From the NCBI GenBank assembly GCA_030705695.1, contig JAUZPX010000035.1, forward strand, positions 1 through 18,540: a DNA stretch of 18,540 bases, read 5' to 3'. The stretch is from Bacillota bacterium. GTDB taxonomy: Bacteria; Bacillota; Clostridia; Oscillospirales; Acutalibacteraceae. The translations under genes and the position numbers were made by a program. Below are positions 1-6,746 of the stretch, in pieces (the first letter of the stretch is position 1; the number at the start of each line of letters is the position of its first letter). The notes under the pieces are model-generated. The model had not been told where the DNA came from, did no database searches, and saw nothing but the letters and a program-made list of their open reading frames with translations.

Positions 1-42
1 ATATAAATTTTTAAAAATATTACAATTTTTTTGGAAAAAGTC

Positions 43-71
43 TTGAAATTAGGTTACAAGTTTGATACAAT
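43..71 (+). promoter_or_regulatory. Predicted sigma-A promoter of the NlpC/P60 gene
   Basis: The -35 box TTGAAA (43-48) and the -10 box TACAAT (66-71) are separated by exactly 17 bases. Transcription would start near 78, leaving an AT-rich leader of about 108 bases. I see no riboswitch-like fold in that leader. The ribosome binding site GGAGG (173-177) lies 8 bases before the ATG at 186. Confidence 0.6.
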
Positions 72-185
72 GAACATAAATTATTACAAAATGTAATTAC
101 TTTGTCATATTAAATATCATTTACGAGCATCATTTAAAACAAAATATTATGAATGATTTTGTAAATTGTTTCGGAGGATATTTTA

Positions 186-1715
186 ATGAATAAAAAATTT
201 AAAAGAACAATTTCCATTTTATTGGTATCTTTAATCCTCTCTGCAATTATTGTAATGCAGATCCCTGTAGCAAGTGCTTCTTCCAGCACAGGCGTAGGCT
301 TAGCCGCTTTTGCTATGAAAGCTTATAATGACGGTTGGTCTTATGTTTACGGTTCATGTACATCCGGTGCTGTAGATTGTTCTGGTCTAATAAAACTCTA
401 TAACGGTGTTGGCGGATCCAGAACCGACATGCTTGGCAGTTCCCCCGAATCGGGCAATGTCAGCGACGGTATTCCAAGAATTCAGGGCTTAGGTCTTCAC
501 AAACCAGGTCATGTAGGTGTTTATGTAGGCAATGGAATGGCAGTTGACGCAAGAGATGAACAAAGCGGCGTTTGTTACAGCCCTATCAGCCGTGAAAATT
601 GGGTAGAATGGTTTAAAGTTGCAGGCGTCAGTTACCCTACAAACGGTTGGGTTTTGTTTAACGGTAATTCTTATTATTATGAAGACGGACAGTACGTTGT
701 CAGCACAAGCGAAACGCTTGATGACATTACATATAACTTTAATTCCAGCGGCGTGTCGGACAAATCGCCAGGAAGCAGTGCTTATGAAGCTACCGATTAT
801 TCTTCAGTAAGTGCCCCTGTAGCAAAAAGCGTATCTAAAGCGTCAGATTCATCAACTTCAACAGGCTCCTCTTCTAACTCTGGTGTTTTAAAAGTCGGTT
901 CTTCAGGTGATGATGTAACCAAACTGCAAAACAGATTAACAGCTTTAGGCTTTTACAGCGGTCCGATTTCAGGATATTTCGGCGATCAAACCGAAAGCGC
1001 ATATAAAGATTTTCAAAGAGCAGCCAATGTAACTGTTGACGGCATAGCAGGCGCTTCCGATTTAAAAATTCTTTATTCAGACAGCGCTCCTAAAAAAGCA
1101 GCTCAAACTGTTGCAACACAACCGGCAACAACTTCAGCCAATACTGAATATAAAATCGGTGACTCAGGCGATACAATTTTACAGTTGCAAACCAAATTAA
1201 AAGATTTAGGATATTTTAACGATACACCTACAGGCTATTTCGGTGAATTAACCGCAGCCGCTGTTACAACTTTCCAGGCGGCAAATAAATTAACGCAAAC
1301 AGGATATGCCGATACTGCAACACAAAAAATGTTAAACAGTGGCACTGCCGTTAAAAATCCAAATTCGGCACCAACCGTACCTGCAACAACCACAGCTACA
1401 CAATCGGCTACATCGGCAAGCAGTGAACCGGAAACAAATACTGCAAGCAATGTGAAAACTCAAACAGGCGCTTTAAACACCGCTCTTGCAACAAAAGTGA
1501 GTACACAAACATCCAATGCCGTTGCAACAGTAGCCGCTACCGATACAAATAACGGTGCAGTACAAACAGGCGAAAAATTCAATTCAATACTTTGGATTAT
1601 AATTTCATTAGCAGCAACGTTTATAACTTTCTTTATTGTATATGCCAGAGAGAAAAGGAAACTTTACACTCACAGAACTCGTGCTAAGGTATACAATTCA
1701 AGACGACGCTGGTAA
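186..1715 (+). CDS. Membrane-anchored NlpC/P60-family cell-wall hydrolase with two peptidoglycan-binding domains
   Basis: Predicted secreted peptidoglycan endopeptidase of 509 residues. A signal peptide spans residues 1-31 (basic start, hydrophobic core, cleavage after an Ala-Ser-Ala motif). An NlpC/P60 fold covers about 37-160: the nucleophile is Cys65 in the DCSG motif and the catalytic His is probably His109 in PGHVGVYVG. NlpC/P60 enzymes usually cut D-Glu to diamino acid bonds in stem peptides. Two PG_binding_1 repeats (about 234-297 and 321-384, each with an LQ..L..LG.Y/F...G.FG pattern) follow after Ser/Thr-rich linkers. A Thr/Ala-rich stalk then leads to a transmembrane helix (467-487) and a strongly basic 22-residue tail ending in SRRRW. 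The enzyme would therefore sit outside, tethered by its C-terminus, without an LPXTG signal. A promoter and a terminator bracket it as a single-gene unit. Domain calls are firm; the exact bond cut is not known. Confidence 0.88.
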   Translation: MNKKFKRTISILLVSLILSAIIVMQIPVASASSSTGVGLAAFAMKAYNDGWSYVYGSCTSGAVDCSGLIKLYNGVGGSRTDMLGSSPESGNVSDGIPRIQGLGLHKPGHVGVYVGNGMAVDARDEQSGVCYSPISRENWVEWFKVAGVSYPTNGWVLFNGNSYYYEDGQYVVSTSETLDDITYNFNSSGVSDKSPGSSAYEATDYSSVSAPVAKSVSKASDSSTSTGSSSNSGVLKVGSSGDDVTKLQNRLTALGFYSGPISGYFGDQTESAYKDFQRAANVTVDGIAGASDLKILYSDSAPKKAAQTVATQPATTSANTEYKIGDSGDTILQLQTKLKDLGYFNDTPTGYFGELTAAAVTTFQAANKLTQTGYADTATQKMLNSGTAVKNPNSAPTVPATTTATQSATSASSEPETNTASNVKTQTGALNTALATKVSTQTSNAVATVAATDTNNGAVQTGEKFNSILWIIISLAATFITFFIVYAREKRKLYTHRTRAKVYNSRRRW

Positions 1716-1732
1716 ATTTAATCATTAAATAA

Positions 1733-1771
1733 CGAGCAACATCAAAATTGATGTTGCTCGAGTTTTTTTTA
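1733..1771 (+). terminator. Rho-independent terminator between convergent genes
   Basis: A 13-base arm starting CGAGCAACATC (1733-1745) pairs with its complement at 1748-1760, followed by a run of eight T (1763-1770). It ends the NlpC/P60 transcript. The same hairpin lies just past the stop codon of the minus-strand S1 gene; on that strand the trailing sequence is TTATTTAATG, a weaker U tract, so it may act in both directions. The T run overlaps the S1 gene's TAA (1769-1771). Confidence 0.85.
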
Positions 1772-2692
1772 TTCAAATACGGTTTCAATGATTTTGTCTG
1801 CATCAGGAGGAGAATATAAGAAATTATCCATATGTTCCCCTTCAAAATAATATTTAGGACTCGGCGGGTTATAATCATATTCAAATGTATCAATAATTAT
1901 CAGTTTAACTTTCATGCGGTTAGGAATAATATTTTTTATGTAAACACTTGCTTGCTGTCCGGGATGAATGCCATCTCTGGCTTCAGCTAAACCTGCCAAA
2001 TTTGGCGTCAGCTCAACAAAAGCTCCATAATCTTCTACTGAACGCACAATTCCTGCCACGGTTTCACCTGGTGCAAACATTTTTGCATTCTCTTCCCACG
2101 TACCAAGAAGTTCCTTATGCGTTAGACTTATTCTGCCGTTTTCAACAAGCTTTACTACTGCTTTTATGTCCATGCCGACACAAAAGCGTTCACGTGGATG
2201 CTCTATTCGTGAAACAGAAATTGTATCAATAGGCATAAGCGAAGCAATTCCGCAGCCAATATCGGCAAAAGCACCGAATGCTTCCAAATGCGTAATGCGA
2301 GCATCCACGACGTCTCCCGGATGAAGCTTACTTATATATCCGTCAATGCACATTTGCTGTGCTTTACGCCGTGACAGCAATACAGTGAGCAATCCTTTCT
2401 CGTCACGCTCAAAACCAGTTACAACAAAGCAAATAGGTCGATTAACTCTGGAAATCACCGCAATATCCCTAACCGTACCTTCTTTAATTCCGACCGCGCC
2501 TTCCTCCCTGGGGATAACACCTCTGGCACAGCCTAAATCAACAATTAAATTATGTTTCGAATCGCATACTACCGCTCTTGCTTCAAGAATTTTCTCTTCA
2601 CGACATGCCTCAGCCAAATGTGCGATAGATCTAAGCGAGTTTTGATTTTCAATCTTGTCGATAAGCCGTCCCTCAGGATAAAATTCTATCAT
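1769..2692 (-). CDS. S1-domain RNA-binding protein (ribosomal protein S1-like)
   Basis: 307-residue cytoplasmic protein built from S1/OB-fold repeats. Domain 1 (about 35-110) is degenerate. Domain 2 (124-193) starts GDVVDARITHLEAFGAFADI and ends GRISLTHKE. Domain 3 (207-268) contains VAGIVRSVEDYGAFVEL. The G.V..I....GAF/FV core is the standard S1 RNA-binding signature. It is shorter than a full ribosomal protein S1 (4-6 repeats), and the last about 40 residues are not S1-like (acidic, Tyr/Pro-rich). The start is supported by GGGAGGA (2699-2705) 6 bases before the ATG. It is transcribed divergently from the cyclophilin gene, across a 169-base gap. A role in mRNA binding or translation is inferred from the fold; no specific target can be read from the sequence. 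Confidence 0.8.
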   Translation of the reverse strand: MIEFYPEGRLIDKIENQNSLRSIAHLAEACREEKILEARAVVCDSKHNLIVDLGCARGVIPREEGAVGIKEGTVRDIAVISRVNRPICFVVTGFERDEKGLLTVLLSRRKAQQMCIDGYISKLHPGDVVDARITHLEAFGAFADIGCGIASLMPIDTISVSRIEHPRERFCVGMDIKAVVKLVENGRISLTHKELLGTWEENAKMFAPGETVAGIVRSVEDYGAFVELTPNLAGLAEARDGIHPGQQASVYIKNIIPNRMKVKLIIIDTFEYDYNPPSPKYYFEGEHMDNFLYSPPDADKIIETVFE

Positions 2693-2802
2693 TTTAAGTC
2701 CTCCCGTTTTCTTTGTACCAAAATCTGTATATACAATTGATATGCAAAAGACCGTCCCGAATATACAAAGAGTGGGGAATTTTTTTGTTTACACACAATG
2801 AC

Positions 2803-2831
2803 TTGCAAAAAAACATGGATTGTTATAAAAT
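2803..2831 (+). promoter_or_regulatory. Predicted promoter of the cyclophilin lipoprotein gene
   Basis: TTGCAA (2803-2808) and TAAAAT (2826-2831) are spaced by 17 bases in the divergent intergenic region 2693-2861. The ribosome binding site AAGGAA (2849-2854) lies 7 bases before the ATG at 2862. I could not pick a convincing promoter for the opposite S1 gene here. Confidence 0.45.
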
Positions 2832-2861
2832 TAATAAAAACAATTTGGAAGGAATTACAAA

Positions 2862-3818
2862 ATGAGAAAGATACAATATAAAAAAATACTTACGGGATTT
2901 ATAGCTATGTCACTTGTTGCAGGTTCTGCAGTTATACTAAGCAGTTGTAACAAAGGCAGCTCATCATCAAGCAGCAATATTACTTCAGGGGCAAACACAA
3001 GCTCGGTAGGAACTTACGATATAAGCAAGCTTATGCCAACAGGAGTTAAAGTTTACAACGACACAAAAGACGCTGTGGGTTATCAATTAAATACGCCGAA
3101 AAAAGGCGATCAAATCGCTATTATGCACACTGGCTACGGCGACATTACATTACGCTTTTTCCCCGAAGCCGCACCTAAAGCCGTTGAAAACTTCATAACA
3201 CATGCAAAGAATGGATATTACAACGGTCTTGACTTTCATCGTGTAGTGAGCGGATTTATGATACAGGGCGGCGACCCGAAAGGAGACGGAACAGGCGGCG
3301 AAAGCATTTGGAAAACTCCTTTTGCAGACGAATTTTCAACAAAACTTTATAATATACGCGGTGCTGTTGCAATGGCAAATTCGGGTTCAAATACAAACGG
3401 CAGCCAGTTTTTTATTGACCAGGGCGATAAATCTACTTTTGCTAAAAACGGAGGTTTCTCATCTGTACAAAAGCAATGGTCACAAGTAAAAACAGCTATT
3501 CAAAATTATTACCAAGAAGGACAGCTTAGTACATTCCTTGACCAATACGAATCAAGCTATACTGCCTTTTACAACACCGATAAAGTTTCATCTGACATTC
3601 AAAATCTTTACACAAATAACGGCGGAAACCCAGGTCTTGACGGTGCATTTAACGCAATTGGCAGAGGCCATACAGTCTTTGCACAGGTAATAAGCGGTAT
3701 GGATGTAGTTGATAAAATTGCAAAAGCAGCAGTAAAATCAAGTGCCTCAGGCGAGGCTTCTTCTCCCGTTAGCCCTGTAAAAATCAAGAGCATTGAAGTT
3801 ACAACTTATAAAGGATAA
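2862..3818 (+). CDS. Cyclophilin-type peptidyl-prolyl cis-trans isomerase, lipoprotein
   Basis: 318-residue extracytoplasmic foldase. A lipoprotein signal ends in the lipobox LSSC, with Cys29 as the lipidation site, followed by a Ser-rich spacer. The cyclophilin domain runs from about 84 to 315. Family residues are visible: Arg127 in FHRVV (catalytic Arg), Phe132/Met133/Gln135 in GFMIQGG, Gln182 and Phe184 in GSQFFI, and His270 in GHTVFAQV. Between the GSQFFI strand and GHTVFAQV lies an extra segment of about 65-70 residues (roughly 190-258, rich in Gln, Tyr and Ser) that standard small cyclophilins lack. The Trp that binds cyclosporin in eukaryotic cyclophilins is not evident. It probably helps proline isomerisation of secreted proteins on the outer face of the membrane. 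It is a single-gene unit with its own promoter and terminator. Confidence 0.92.
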   Translation: MRKIQYKKILTGFIAMSLVAGSAVILSSCNKGSSSSSSNITSGANTSSVGTYDISKLMPTGVKVYNDTKDAVGYQLNTPKKGDQIAIMHTGYGDITLRFFPEAAPKAVENFITHAKNGYYNGLDFHRVVSGFMIQGGDPKGDGTGGESIWKTPFADEFSTKLYNIRGAVAMANSGSNTNGSQFFIDQGDKSTFAKNGGFSSVQKQWSQVKTAIQNYYQEGQLSTFLDQYESSYTAFYNTDKVSSDIQNLYTNNGGNPGLDGAFNAIGRGHTVFAQVISGMDVVDKIAKAAVKSSASGEASSPVSPVKIKSIEVTTYKG

Positions 3819-3835
3819 AACATATATAAACGCAA

Positions 3836-3867
3836 ACAGCGCAGGAAAAATTCCTGCGCTGTTTTTT
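3836..3867. terminator. Rho-independent terminator shared by the cyclophilin gene and trxA
   Basis: A 12-bp stem ACAGCGCAGGAA (3836-3847) / TTCCTGCGCTGT (3851-3862) with a 3-base loop is followed by TTTTTT on the plus strand. On the minus strand, where trxA ends at 3898, the hairpin is followed by TTTGCGTTT. It is strong for the plus-strand gene and plausible for trxA. Confidence 0.88.
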
Positions 3868-3897
3868 GTGTTATAAATTAATTAACTATAATCTTTA

Positions 3898-4218
3898 TTA
3901 CAAGTTGGCGTCAATAAAATCGGCATAATCATCAAAGGACTTTACTCCGACTTCACGGTGAATCTCTTCTCCGTTTTTAAAGAAAACAACTGTGGGAATA
4001 CTTTGTACGTCATATTCTGCTGCAAGAGAACCATATTCATCGATATCGATTTTTGCAACGGTGACGTCCTCAAATTCCTCGGCGATTTCCTCGATTGTAG
4101 GGGCTACCATACGGCATGGACCACACCATGTCGCCCAAAAATCGACCATAACAAATTCATTGTCTTTAATAAGATCTTTAAATTCCTGCTCATTTGGATG
4201 TGAAATTAAATCTAACAT
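3898..4218 (-). CDS. trxA: Thioredoxin
   Basis: 106-residue cytoplasmic disulfide reductase of normal thioredoxin length. The active site is WCGPC with Cys32 and Cys35, preceded by the FWATWCGPC context, and the cis-proline is Pro75 in SIPTVVFF. It would reduce protein disulfides using electrons from thioredoxin reductase, which is not in this window. The start is supported by GGAG (4227-4230) 8 bases before the ATG. The upstream side is occupied by a palindromic element only 19 bases from the start codon, so its promoter lies within or beyond that element, or it is read through from ruvX. I could not identify a promoter. Confidence 0.96.
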   Translation of the reverse strand: MLDLISHPNEQEFKDLIKDNEFVMVDFWATWCGPCRMVAPTIEEIAEEFEDVTVAKIDIDEYGSLAAEYDVQSIPTVVFFKNGEEIHREVGVKSFDDYADFIDANL

Positions 4219-4237
4219 ATTTTTCGCTCCTTTTATT

Positions 4238-4389
4238 GTTAATGAACTTCAAAAGTGCACTTGGATTTGCGAGGCGATTTTTTGATACGCAAGGCGGAGG
4301 AGGATGGAATCCTTTTGGATTCCGACTTGGACAACACAGCGTAGCTGAAAATAGCCCGCTAAGGCGGTACAGTTTTTAAGTTAATTAAC
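4238..4389. mobile_element. MITE-like palindromic element, copy 1 (152 bp)
   Basis: Element of 152 bp between ends GTTAATGAAC and GTTAATTAAC, which are inverted repeats of each other (9 of 10). The imperfect inverted repeat continues inward on both sides to a central hairpin GGAATCC-TTTT-GGATTCC almost exactly at the midpoint, so the whole unit can fold on itself. The right flank is TA (4390-4391) and the left flank is TT (4236-4237), probably a decayed TA. By hand it aligns without gaps to copy 2 at about 125 of 152 positions. No transposase is encoded. One forward frame stays open across the copy, but I take this as chance (see the rejected items). The 86 bases between the copies (4390-4475) are AT-rich with nothing recognisable. 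Confidence 0.8.
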
Positions 4390-4475
4390 TATATATTTAT
4401 ATTTTTAGGGAAGCGTACAGCATACCCATTTTTGACTTCTTAACCCACCTATTTGCAAATACTATTTTATATATA

Positions 4476-4627
4476 GTCGATCAACTTGAAAAGTGCGCTT
4501 GGATTTGCGAGGCAATTTTCTGATGTGCAAGGCGGAAGAGGATGGAATCCTGTCGGATTCCGACGAGGACAACACAGCACAGCGAAAAATTGTCCGCAAA
4601 GGCTGTACTGTTTTCAAGGTGATTGAC
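4476..4627. mobile_element. MITE-like palindromic element, copy 2 (152 bp)
   Basis: Same orientation, same length and about 82% identical to copy 1, ends GTCGATCAAC and GGTGATTGAC, centre GGAATCC-TGTC-GGATTCC. It is flanked by TA on both sides (4474-4475 and 4628-4629), which fits a Tc1/mariner/IS630-type TA target duplication. Its right boundary abuts the end of ruvX: the minus-strand TAG stop (4629-4627) is formed by the flanking TA plus the first G of the element. The divergence between copies suggests an old insertion or separate arrivals rather than a recent duplication. Confidence 0.82.
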
Positions 4628-5046
4628 TAAATAAGTGTTTTCTTAAAATCAAGATAATCCTGCAAAATAATTGTTGCGGCAACGGCATCAACTACGGCCT
4701 TACGCTTTTTGCCACGAATATCGGTATTATTTAAATAATTATGCGCCGATGTTGTCGTCAGGCGCTCATCCCGTAAAATAACGGAAATACCAGAAAGCGT
4801 TTGAAGCTTTTCGCCGAATGCCCTTGCGTTTTCAGCACTCTGCCCCTCACTTCCGTCCATATTACGAGGTAATCCGAGCACAATCTCCTCGGCTTTACTG
4901 TTTTTAACTTCATCAAGAACCTTTTCAAGAAGCTTTTGCTGATTTCTCTCTTCAATAACGCAAAGCGGAGATGCTAAAAATTCGCCTTTATCGCAAACTG
5001 AGAGACCTGTTCGCGCTAACCCTAAATCTACGGCTAAAATTATCAC
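4627..5046 (-). CDS. ruvX: Putative pre-16S rRNA nuclease / Holliday junction resolvase-like protein
   Basis: RuvX/YqgF family, 139 residues from the chosen start, normal for the family (about 138-150). It has the RNase H-like fold with an N-terminal acidic motif (AVDLGLARTG), the conserved VLGLPRNMDGSEG loop, the RDERLTT motif and the C-terminal VDAVAA Asp, which are the metal-binding positions. Family members mature the 5' end of 16S rRNA; a resolvase role has also been proposed. The frame stays open another 19 codons upstream, but GGAGG (5054-5058) sits 7 bases before a GTG at 5046, directly giving (M)IILAVDLG, so I chose that start. The stop TAG comes from the end of the adjacent palindromic element. 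It lies 19 bases after the DUF421 gene, probably in the same operon. Confidence 0.92.
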   Translation of the reverse strand: MIILAVDLGLARTGLSVCDKGEFLASPLCVIEERNQQKLLEKVLDEVKNSKAEEIVLGLPRNMDGSEGQSAENARAFGEKLQTLSGISVILRDERLTTTSAHNYLNNTDIRGKKRKAVVDAVAATIILQDYLDFKKTLI

Positions 5047-5065
5047 GGCATCGCCTCCTTTTGTT

Positions 5066-5773
5066 TTACTGGAAGATATCATCGTCCGGCTTGCACTCTT
5101 CACGTTTAAAAATAATCATTTGGTCGGCTCCGTCACAAGCCGCATAAAAAACGTCTTCAACTGTTTTGGCATTCTGAAGCTCTAATTGATGATCAACCCA
5201 TGCCATGTCTTTACCCGAATTTCTTAAATTACGTTCTAATATTTTGCCATCGATAATTATACTTGCAAATGGATTTTCATCCTGAAGCGTCATATTCATA
5301 TCCCCCGTAGTTACAGGGCGCTTCGCCGATTTTGGCAAAATAGAAAGCTTTCCGTTTGCTTCAAAAACAGCAGTTTGAATATCAGCAATATTAAAATAAC
5401 CGCATACTCTGCATTGAGAAAGAAATTCATTCAAATCAAGCTTTGCTGTCTTGAAATTCTTCTCATATAATTTACCTTTATCCATTAAAATGATTGATCG
5501 TCCGTCAAAAAAGCGACGAGTTTTGATTGATTTATTGCAGAGAATCGAAATACATGCTGCCGCAACGCCATAGATAACCATAGCGAGAAGCGGCTGAAGA
5601 AAGTTACTTTCAAGGCACGTTGCCATTTCAGCGGCAATAGAGCCGATAGTAATTCCAATAATATAGTCAAACAAGCTCAGCTCGGACATTTGCTTATTTC
5701 CCATAAGCTTTGAAAGCAAAAGCAAAACAATAAGCGAACCTATCGACATATAAAAAATTCTTAAATAATCCAT
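5066..5773 (-). CDS. DUF421 (YetF/YdfR-like) membrane protein
   Basis: 235-residue membrane protein of unknown function. The N-terminal third has three hydrophobic helices (roughly residues 6-25, 37-52 and 60-78), including the family motif LSLFDYIIGITIGSIAAEMA. The C-terminal two thirds are a soluble domain with the typical pattern RSIILMDKGKLYEKNFKTAK, followed by CGYFNIADIQTAVFEANGKLSILPK. The frame is open 43 codons further upstream into pyrD, but GGAGG (5779-5783) lies 5 bases before the ATG at 5773, so that is the start. This gives a 58-base gap after pyrD. The ribosome binding site is inside a possible hairpin (5779-5807). Relatives in Bacillus are linked to sporulation or the envelope, but no biochemical role is established; I assign none. 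Confidence 0.88.
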   Translation of the reverse strand: MDYLRIFYMSIGSLIVLLLLSKLMGNKQMSELSLFDYIIGITIGSIAAEMATCLESNFLQPLLAMVIYGVAAACISILCNKSIKTRRFFDGRSIILMDKGKLYEKNFKTAKLDLNEFLSQCRVCGYFNIADIQTAVFEANGKLSILPKSAKRPVTTGDMNMTLQDENPFASIIIDGKILERNLRNSGKDMAWVDHQLELQNAKTVEDVFYAACDGADQMIIFKREECKPDDDIFQ

Positions 5774-5778
5774 ATAAA

Positions 5779-5807
5779 CCTCCGAAATAATTTCAAAACT
5801 TCGGAAG
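5779..5807 (-). promoter_or_regulatory. Hairpin covering the ribosome binding site of the DUF421 gene
   Basis: On the minus-strand RNA, CUUCCGAA (5807-5800) can pair with UUCGGAGG (5786-5779): 8 base pairs with one G-U, loop of 13 bases. The 3' arm is the Shine-Dalgarno sequence of the DUF421 gene. It could limit translation unless melted or unless ribosomes leaving pyrD disturb it. Pairing is seen in sequence; regulation is inference. Confidence 0.4.
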
Positions 5808-5831
5808 TTAGTATTTACCCATAAAAAATTT

Positions 5832-6746
5832 TTATTCCCAAATGCGTATAGAACCAGTAAGCTCGCTGACAGATTTAATTCCGTTTTTTTCAAGAAAAGC
5901 ATTTATGCCGTCATTAATTTTGATTGGAGCGTATGGATCGCTAAACAGCACCGTACCGATTTGCAATGCAGTTGCTCCCGCAATAAGCATTTCAACGGCA
6001 TCCTTCCAAGTTGAGATGCCACCCATGCCGATAATTGGGATTTTAACGGCATTTGCAACTTGCCACACCATACGAACGGCAACAGGAAAAATAGCAGCAC
6101 CTGAAAGTCCGCCTGTATTATTTTTTATAATCGGACGACGTGTGTTAATGTCAATTCGCATTCCTGTAATTGTATTTATAAGCGAAACAGCATCTGCCCC
6201 CTCACTTTCAGCACTTTTTGCAATTGATGCTATATCTGTAACATTGGGAGAAAGCTTTACTATAAGCGGTTTTTTACAATAAGGACGCACTGCTTTTGTA
6301 ATAGCGGCAACTGATTCGCAGCTTGTACCAAACTGAACGCCGCCTGCCTTAACATTCGGGCATGAGATATTCAGTTCAATCATATCAACTTCTGAATTTG
6401 AAAGTTTTTCTGCCATTTCGCAGTAATCCTCATATGTATTGCCTGCTACATTGGCTATAATAACAGTCCCTTGCTTAGAAAGCCGTGGTAATTCTTCTTT
6501 AATAAAATAGTCGACTCCAGGGTTTTGCAGCCCTACGGCATTTAAAATACCGCTTGGAGTTTCTGCAATACGAGGCGGCGGATTACCGTCACGTTTTTTA
6601 GGCGTAATCCCTTTGCAGGAGATACCGCCAAGCTTTGAAAGCGGATAAAACTCGCTGTATTCTTCACCGAACCCGAAGGTGCCCGATGCTGCAATCAACG
6701 GATTTTGAAATTTTACTCCAGCAACATTTACACGTAAATCTGCCAT
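5832..6746 (-). CDS. pyrD: Dihydroorotate dehydrogenase B (NAD+), catalytic subunit
   Basis: 304-residue class 1B enzyme of de novo pyrimidine synthesis that oxidises dihydroorotate to orotate with FMN, in a heterotetramer with PyrK. Visible features: the N-terminal NPLIAASGTFGFG motif, the KGITPKKRDGNPPPRIAETPSGILNAVGLQNPG region, the active-site Cys129 in NISCPNVKAGG (Cys rather than the Ser of class 2), and the FMN phosphate-binding segment IPIIGMGGISTWKDAVEMLIAGATALQIGT given here in two parts: PIIGMGGI near 244 and AGATALQIGT near 262. It overlaps pyrK by one base (TGATG), typical of translational coupling of subunits made in equal amounts. A ribosome binding site GAGGAGG lies inside the end of pyrK. 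Confidence 0.97.
   Translation of the reverse strand: MADLRVNVAGVKFQNPLIAASGTFGFGEEYSEFYPLSKLGGISCKGITPKKRDGNPPPRIAETPSGILNAVGLQNPGVDYFIKEELPRLSKQGTVIIANVAGNTYEDYCEMAEKLSNSEVDMIELNISCPNVKAGGVQFGTSCESVAAITKAVRPYCKKPLIVKLSPNVTDIASIAKSAESEGADAVSLINTITGMRIDINTRRPIIKNNTGGLSGAAIFPVAVRMVWQVANAVKIPIIGMGGISTWKDAVEMLIAGATALQIGTVLFSDPYAPIKINDGINAFLEKNGIKSVSELTGSIRIWE

Noticed and set aside
72..185. Leader of the NlpC/P60 gene as a c-di-AMP (ydaO-type) riboswitch
   Set aside because: Such riboswitches often precede cell-wall hydrolase genes, but this leader is only about 108 bases, very AT-rich, and shows none of the conserved GC stems.
2711..2760. A promoter for the S1-domain gene on the minus strand (TTGCAT, TATACA)
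   Set aside because: The boxes are present but their spacing is far from 17 bases, so I could not support the call.
4194..4379. An open plus-strand frame through palindromic element copy 1, with a similar frame in copy 2
   Set aside because: The similarity follows from the DNA repeat itself; the two copies begin without a shared start codon or ribosome binding site, changes are not biased to third codon positions, and the other frames are also partly open. Treated as an element, not a gene.
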